This document shows positions 6,488-9,334 of a DNA stretch of 9,334 nucleotides, piece after piece. A program made the translations under genes and the position numbers. The stretch comes from Akkermansiaceae bacterium UBA3385 (GTDB taxonomy: Bacteria > Verrucomicrobiota > Verrucomicrobiia > Verrucomicrobiales > Akkermansiaceae), in the NCBI GenBank assembly GCA_002358905.1, contig DEPT01000025.1, forward strand, positions 33,241 to 42,574, written 5' to 3'. Each line of letters opens with the position of its first letter. Position 1 is the stretch's first letter. A model generated the notes under the pieces. It made no database searches. It was not told where the DNA came from and saw nothing but the letters and a program-made list of their open reading frames with translations.

Positions 6488-7189
6488 TTAGTTCTTGGAG
6501 TACTCCACGGGGCTGATGGACAGGCCGGGATTCATGGAGCTGGACATAGTCACACCGGCGATGTAAGCACCCTTGGCACCGGAGGGGCGGGCCTTAACAA
6601 CGGCGGAGATGAATGCGCGAGCATTTTCAACGAGCTTGTCGCTCTCGAAGGAAAGCTTACCTACGGCTGCAGAAATGTTGGCGTTCTTGTCAACCTTGAA
6701 GTCAACGCGACCAGCCTTCACCTCGCGAACGGCCTTGGCGGTATCATCCGTCACAGTGCCAGTCTTCGGGTTGGGCATCAGGCCGCGCGGACCGAGCACG
6801 CGGGCAATCTTACGCACCTGGGCCATGGCGTCCGGGGTGGCGATTGCGCTGTCGAAATCAAGGTAACCATTCTGGATTTCCTTGATAAGGTCATCCAGAC
6901 CAACCTTCTCGGCACCGGCTTCCAGAGCAGCCTGAGCGGCTTCACCCTGAGCAAACACGATGACGCGAACATTCTTACCAGTACCGTTGGGCAGGGCTAC
7001 GGAGCCGCGCACCATCTGGTCAGCTTTACGGGGGTCCACCGTCAGGTGGAAAGAAACGGTGACCGTGGGGTCGAACTTGGGAGCGGGGAAGCTCTTCATC
7101 AGTTCCACAGCCTCCTCAACAGCGTAGTTCTTGCTGGCATCAACAAGCTTAGCTGCCTCGTTGTAGCGCTTGGAGCGTTTTGTAGACAT
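6488..7189 (-). CDS. rplA: 50S ribosomal protein L1
   Basis: L1 forms the mobile L1 stalk of the large subunit that guides deacylated tRNA out of the E site. In several bacteria it also represses its own operon. The product is 233 residues, the usual length. It starts MSTKRSKRYNEAAKLVD and shows PRKADQMVRGSVALPNGTGK at about 53-72 and the family signature ARVLGPRGLMPNPKTGTVT at 129-147. The closing segment GVTMSSSMNPGLSIS matches the conserved C-terminal rRNA-binding strand (about 212-226). The ATG is fixed because an in-frame TAA stands three codons upstream. It lies 53 bp after rplK and 20 bp before rplJ. No Shine-Dalgarno motif is at normal spacing; an AGGAGG occurs 38 nt away, too far to act in the usual way. 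Confidence 0.98.
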   Translation of the reverse strand: MSTKRSKRYNEAAKLVDASKNYAVEEAVELMKSFPAPKFDPTVTVSFHLTVDPRKADQMVRGSVALPNGTGKNVRVIVFAQGEAAQAALEAGAEKVGLDDLIKEIQNGYLDFDSAIATPDAMAQVRKIARVLGPRGLMPNPKTGTVTDDTAKAVREVKAGRVDFKVDKNANISAAVGKLSFESDKLVENARAFISAVVKARPSGAKGAYIAGVTMSSSMNPGLSISPVEYSKN

Positions 7190-7242
7190 ATTTAATTAGC
7201 AGTACGTTCGGGGTTTATAATGTTTTCCCTCCTGCGAAGGGG

Positions 7243-7671
7243 TTACATGCCTTCAACCTCGATACCCATCTGGCGAGCCTGGCCAGCAACGATGCGGGCG
7301 GCAGCTTCGGGGTCCTTGGTGTTAAAGTCGGGCATCTTGGTGTTGACAATTTCCATCAGCTTCTCTTTGGAAATCTTGGCAACCTTGGTCTTGTTCGGCT
7401 CGCCGGAGCCGGACTTGATACCAGCGGCCTTCTTCAGGAGAAGAGCTGCCGGCGGCTGCTTGGTGATGAAGTCGAAGGACTTGTCCTTGTATACGGTGAT
7501 CACGACGGGGAGAACGTCACCAGCCTGCTTCTGAGTCTTTGCGTTGAACTCTTTGCAGAAGCCCATGATGTTAACACCGGCCTGACCAAGAGCAGGACCT
7601 ACGGGCGGCGAGGGATTCGCAGCACCGGCAGGAATCTGCAGCTTAATGATTTTAACTACTTCTTTTGCCAT
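7243..7671 (-). CDS. rplK: 50S ribosomal protein L11
   Basis: L11 binds the 23S rRNA GTPase-associated centre with the L10-L12 stalk. It takes part in elongation-factor turnover, thiostrepton sensitivity and RelA-dependent stringent signalling. The product is 142 residues, the standard length. It begins MAKEVVKIIKLQIPAGAANP, followed by SPPVGPALGQAGVNIMGFCK, with the proline-containing thiostrepton-site region at about 20-25. The N-terminal domain runs to about 70, and the C-terminal rRNA-binding domain covers about 75-142, including GEPNKTKVAKIS and ending RQMGIEVEGM. The gene follows nusG by 68 bp and precedes rplA by 53 bp, the classic nusG-rplK-rplA order. Its ATG is preceded by AACACAACC with no Shine-Dalgarno motif. 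Confidence 0.98.
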   Translation of the reverse strand: MAKEVVKIIKLQIPAGAANPSPPVGPALGQAGVNIMGFCKEFNAKTQKQAGDVLPVVITVYKDKSFDFITKQPPAALLLKKAAGIKSGSGEPNKTKVAKISKEKLMEIVNTKMPDFNTKDPEAAARIVAGQARQMGIEVEGM

Positions 7672-7717
7672 GGTTGTGTTAGTTTGGGTTTGCCGCTTCT
7701 GCCAGTTTTCACCAGCA

Positions 7718-7730
7718 CCCCGCGGCGGGG
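7718..7730 (-). other. Short hairpin in the nusG-rplK leader
   Basis: Arms CCCCG (7718-7722) and CGGGG (7726-7730) form a compact 5-bp GC stem with a 3-nt loop, 46 nt before the rplK start. No T-tract follows. In E. coli the leader before rplK carries the L1-binding site for translational feedback. This leader is in the right place for one, but I cannot recognise the L1-binding motif here. Confidence 0.35.
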
Positions 7731-7739
7731 AAATCTATC

Positions 7740-8378
7740 TTACAGGTTCTTGCCCTTTTCGTCATCAGGCACCAGCTGTACCTGGGCGTAGGACAAATCA
7801 AGCGGGTTGGAACGGCCGAACATAGTTACGCCCACGCGCAGACGACCGCGCTCTGTATCGACCATTTCCACGATACCATGCTCGCCCTGGAATGCACCAT
7901 CGAGCACAACAACTTCCTCACCCACATTGAACGAAACCTTCGGACGAGCAGCACCACTGCGGCGCTCAATCTCACCCATGAGGTCCTGAACGTCTTTCTT
8001 GGACATGGGAAGCGGTTCCTTATTGCGGCCGCAAGCAAAGCTGATAACACCATCAACAGCCTGAATCTTGTACCAGGCCTCGTTGTTCAGAGAGCCATCA
8101 GGGCGACGAAGTGCAAAGTTAAGATACACATAGCCCGGGTAGAGCTTACGGTTCACGATGTACTTCTTGCCATTGCGAACGTCTTCCACCTTTTCCTTGG
8201 GAACAAGGGGTGCGCTCTGAAGCAGAGCATTCATCTCCTCGTCTTCCTTGAACAGGCGATTAAGGTTTTCCACAGCACGGTCCTCCTTATTGGAGAGCAC
8301 GTGCAGCACATACCACTGATCTTTCGCATCGGGGGTCACGCGGGCAGAGCCGGACTTGCGATCGTAAGGGCGAGACAT
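7740..8378 (-). CDS. nusG: Transcription termination/antitermination factor NusG
   Basis: NusG binds the clamp of RNA polymerase through its NGN domain and contacts Rho or ribosomal S10 through its KOW domain. The 212-residue product is longer than E. coli NusG (181). A basic, disordered-looking leader (about 1-20) precedes the NGN domain, which starts DQWYVLHVLSNKEDRAV and includes NRKLYPGYVYLNF at about 76-88. Extra residues, including about 46-62, lie between the first helix and that core. The KOW domain is at about 149-204 (VGEEVVVLDGAFQGEHGIV, then VGVTMFGRSNPLDLS). I chose the ATG at 8378; a farther in-frame ATG at 8429 would overlap secE and add a stretch that looks non-coding. It lies 28 bp after secE. 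The rpoB/rpoC partners of NusG are encoded downstream in the same cluster. Confidence 0.97.
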   Translation of the reverse strand: MSRPYDRKSGSARVTPDAKDQWYVLHVLSNKEDRAVENLNRLFKEDEEMNALLQSAPLVPKEKVEDVRNGKKYIVNRKLYPGYVYLNFALRRPDGSLNNEAWYKIQAVDGVISFACGRNKEPLPMSKKDVQDLMGEIERRSGAARPKVSFNVGEEVVVLDGAFQGEHGIVEMVDTERGRLRVGVTMFGRSNPLDLSYAQVQLVPDDEKGKNL

Positions 8379-8406
8379 ATGAAAAGATGATGTTAGAAAA
8401 AATGAT

Positions 8407-8634
8407 TCAGGAAAGCAGCTCAATCGCACGGGTTACTACCGCCGAGAGCACATAATCAAAGAATGCGACATAAGCGCCCAACAGCACCATGGCGATGAGC
8501 ACTACAACTGTCGACCCGGACAGCTCACGGAACTTCTTGAACCCGGTTACTTTCGGGTCGCTCTCCCAGGGCCAGGAGCACTTTTTCAGCTCGCCCTTTA
8601 CAGCAGAAATATATTGGGAAATCTTGCGGAACAT
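8407..8634 (-). CDS. secE: Preprotein translocase subunit SecE
   Basis: SecE is the small clamp-like subunit of the SecYEG channel in the cytoplasmic membrane. The product is 75 residues and of the single-membrane-span type. The cytosolic N-terminus (ISQYISAVKGELKKCSWPW, about 5-23) carries the conserved amphipathic helix and the Trp-Pro turn. A hydrophobic span follows at about 42-66, from TVVVLIAMVLLGAYVAFF to YVLSAVV. Between them WPWESDPKVTGFKKFRELSG is roughly ten residues longer than the WPS..E hinge of typical short SecE proteins; I have the impression this is usual in Verrucomicrobiota, which is recollection rather than a search. The stop is TGA, whereas every other visible stop in the window is TAA. 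It lies 28 bp upstream of nusG, the standard pairing, and 50 bp after tRNA-Trp. Confidence 0.95.
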   Translation of the reverse strand: MFRKISQYISAVKGELKKCSWPWESDPKVTGFKKFRELSGSTVVVLIAMVLLGAYVAFFDYVLSAVVTRAIELLS

Positions 8635-8666
8635 GGTTTATCGTGAGATGAGGGAGATTTTTTGAG

Positions 8667-8675
8667 AAAAAAAAA
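8667..8675 (-). other. Nine-T tract between tRNA-Trp and secE
   Basis: On the transcribed strand a run of nine T lies 9 nt after the encoded CCA of the tRNA and 32 nt before the secE start, followed shortly by six A. No GC-rich stem other than the tRNA itself abuts it. It could give weak pausing or partial termination downstream of the tRNA, or serve as an unstructured, A/U-rich translation leader for secE. Confidence 0.25.
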
Positions 8676-8684
8676 GAGGAAGGC

Positions 8685-8760
8685 TGGCAGGGTATGAGAG
8701 ACTCGAACTCCCAACACGCGGTTTTGGAGACCGCTGCTCTACCAATTGAGCTAATACCCT
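8685..8760 (-). tRNA. trpT: tRNA-Trp (anticodon CCA)
   Basis: A complete cloverleaf can be drawn: acceptor AGGGTAT/ATACCCT, D stem GCTC/GAGC with loop AATTGGTA, anticodon stem GCGGT/ACCGC with loop CTCCAAA (anticodon CCA at 8727-8725), a 5-nt variable loop, and T stem GGGAG/CTCTC with loop TTCGAGT and one G-T pair. The discriminator is G73, as in bacterial tRNA-Trp. The 3' CCA is encoded at 8687-8685. The body without CCA is 73 nt. It sits between tuf and secE, an arrangement common in bacteria, and is probably cut from a tuf-tRNA-secE transcript by tRNA-processing nucleases. Confidence 0.97.
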
Positions 8761-8782
8761 ATAACCTTGCTCTGTCTTGTTC

Positions 8783-8826
8783 CGGCTAAGCAGGGGAGAT
8801 GACCTTGCGGCCATCTCCCCTGGCCG
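8783..8826 (-). other. Stable hairpin between tuf and tRNA-Trp
   Basis: Arms CAGGGGAGATG (8791-8801) and CATCTCCCCTG (8812-8822) pair perfectly over 11 bp around a 10-nt loop. CGGC (8783-8786) and GCCG (8823-8826) extend the stem across a 4-nt bulge. On the transcribed strand it is followed by GGAACAAGACAG with no T-tract, so it is not a standard terminator. It more likely protects the tuf 3' end or marks a processing point before the tRNA. Confidence 0.5.
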
Positions 8827-8881
8827 AGGTGCCGTACGCTTGCGGAACGGTCACCCAATTTTAAGTTTTCGTTAAGGCAAC

Positions 8882-9334
8882 TTAGGCCTTGATGCTGGCA
8901 ACCTTACCGGCGCCAACGGTGCGACCACCTTCGCGGATAGCGAAACGCATACCCTCTTCCATGGCCACCGGGGTGATGAGCTGAACAGTGATGGTCACGT
9001 TGTCGCCGGGCATCACCATTTCGGTACCCTCGGGCAGAGTCACGCTACCAGTCACGTCCGTCGTACGGAAGTAGAACTGCGGGCGGTAGTTATTGAAGAA
9101 CGGGGTGTGACGGCCACCTTCTTCCTTGGTCAGCACGTATACAGCTGCCTCGAAGTCGGTGTGGGGAGTCACGGAACCGGGCTTGGCGATCACCTGACCA
9201 CGAACGATGTCTTCCTTCTTGATACCGCGAAGCAGCACGCCCACGTTATCACCAGCTTCACCCTTGTCGAGGAGCTTGCGGAACATTTCGATGTCGGTCA
9301 CGGAGGTCTTCACGGTGGGCTTGATACCCACGAT
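8882..9334 (-). CDS. tuf: Elongation factor Tu, C-terminal 150 residues (5' part outside window)
   Basis: EF-Tu delivers aminoacyl-tRNA to the ribosome as a GTP complex. The visible part begins IVGIKPTVKTSVTDIEMFRK, matching about residue 240 onward of a protein of roughly 394 residues. It covers most of domain 2 (GEAGDNVGVLLRGIKKEDI, RGQVIAKPGS) and all of domain 3 (GGRHTPFFNNYRPQFYFRTT, then EMVMPGDNVT). The conserved FAIREGGRTVGAG near the C-terminus contains the kirromycin/EF-Ts surface and looks unaltered. The GTPase domain lies outside the window. The stop is TAA at 8884-8882. The gene is 121 bp upstream of tRNA-Trp and in the same orientation, so it probably shares a transcript with tRNA-Trp-secE-nusG. 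Whether a second tuf copy exists elsewhere cannot be told from here. Confidence 0.98.
   Translation of the reverse strand: MVGIKPTVKTSVTDIEMFRKLLDKGEAGDNVGVLLRGIKKEDIVRGQVIAKPGSVTPHTDFEAAVYVLTKEEGGRHTPFFNNYRPQFYFRTTDVTGSVTLPEGTEMVMPGDNVTITVQLITPVAMEEGMRFAIREGGRTVGAGKVASIKA

Noticed and set aside
7228..7233. Perfect AGGAGG on the minus strand between rplK and rplA
   Set aside because: It lies 38 nt before the rplA ATG, too far to act as a Shine-Dalgarno site, and an in-frame TAA excludes a longer rplA. It is probably chance.
8379..8429. Upstream ATG that would extend NusG by 17 residues
   Set aside because: It overlaps the 3' end of secE, the added residues (MRLSCFPESFFLTSSFH) look non-coding, and homologous sequence begins after MSRPYD.
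8754..8765. TTATAG just before the tRNA as a possible -10 box
   Set aside because: It overlaps the 5' end of the mature tRNA and has no -35 partner; co-transcription with tuf followed by processing explains the arrangement.
1..9334. Possible undescribed accessory system, mobile element or CRISPR array
   Set aside because: Every gene belongs to the conserved tuf-secE-nusG-rplKAJL-rpoBC cluster, no spacer exceeds 250 bp, and no direct repeats, transposase or integrase sequence is present.

Overview
The window is a conserved information-processing locus read entirely on the minus strand. In the direction of transcription (high to low coordinates) it holds the 3' part of tuf (EF-Tu), tRNA-Trp(CCA), secE, nusG, rplK (L11), rplA (L1), rplJ (L10), rplL (L7/L12), rpoB (RNA polymerase beta) and the 5' third of a beta' gene (rpoC). 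Both end genes are cut by the window edges; all other genes are intact. I see no mobile element, CRISPR array, transferred island or plus-strand gene. The long plus-strand open frames opposite rpoB and rpoC are codon-bias shadows.

The likely source is a bacterium of the Verrucomicrobiota or the wider PVC group, perhaps a gut Akkermansia relative. This is inference from protein flavour: the RpoC stretch with CMPSRIGLMLD and RVIYYEDYIVIDP, the SecE stretch WPW...GFKKFRELSGSTVVV with a longer loop than proteobacterial SecE, a 212-residue NusG with an insert in the NGN domain, and an acidic RpoB tail. A database search would settle it. Ribosome-binding sites point the same way: none of the eight visible gene starts has a recognisable Shine-Dalgarno motif, and six of eight have A at position -3.

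Layout: 8882-9334 tuf C-terminal half; 8761-8881 spacer with an 11-bp GC-rich hairpin; 8685-8760 tRNA-Trp with encoded CCA; 8407-8634 secE; 7740-8378 nusG; 7243-7671 rplK; 6488-7189 rplA; 5937-6467 rplJ; 5784-5936 spacer with three hairpins; 5412-5783 rplL; 5162-5411 spacer with several hairpins and an attenuator-like arrangement of mutually exclusive pairings; 1100-5161 rpoB; 1029-1099 spacer with a 9-bp hairpin; 1-1028 rpoC start.

The products share one theme. EF-Tu, tRNA-Trp, L11, L1, L10 and L12 build or feed the factor-binding side of the ribosome. NusG bridges RNA polymerase (beta and beta') to the ribosome or Rho. SecE is the small subunit of the SecYEG translocon. Gene content and order are textbook, so I found no new protein system. 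The points worth a second look are regulatory and structural: the rplL-rpoB leader, the unusually long structured rplJ-rplL spacer, the lack of Shine-Dalgarno sites in a presumably highly expressed cluster, and the acidic beta-subunit tail.
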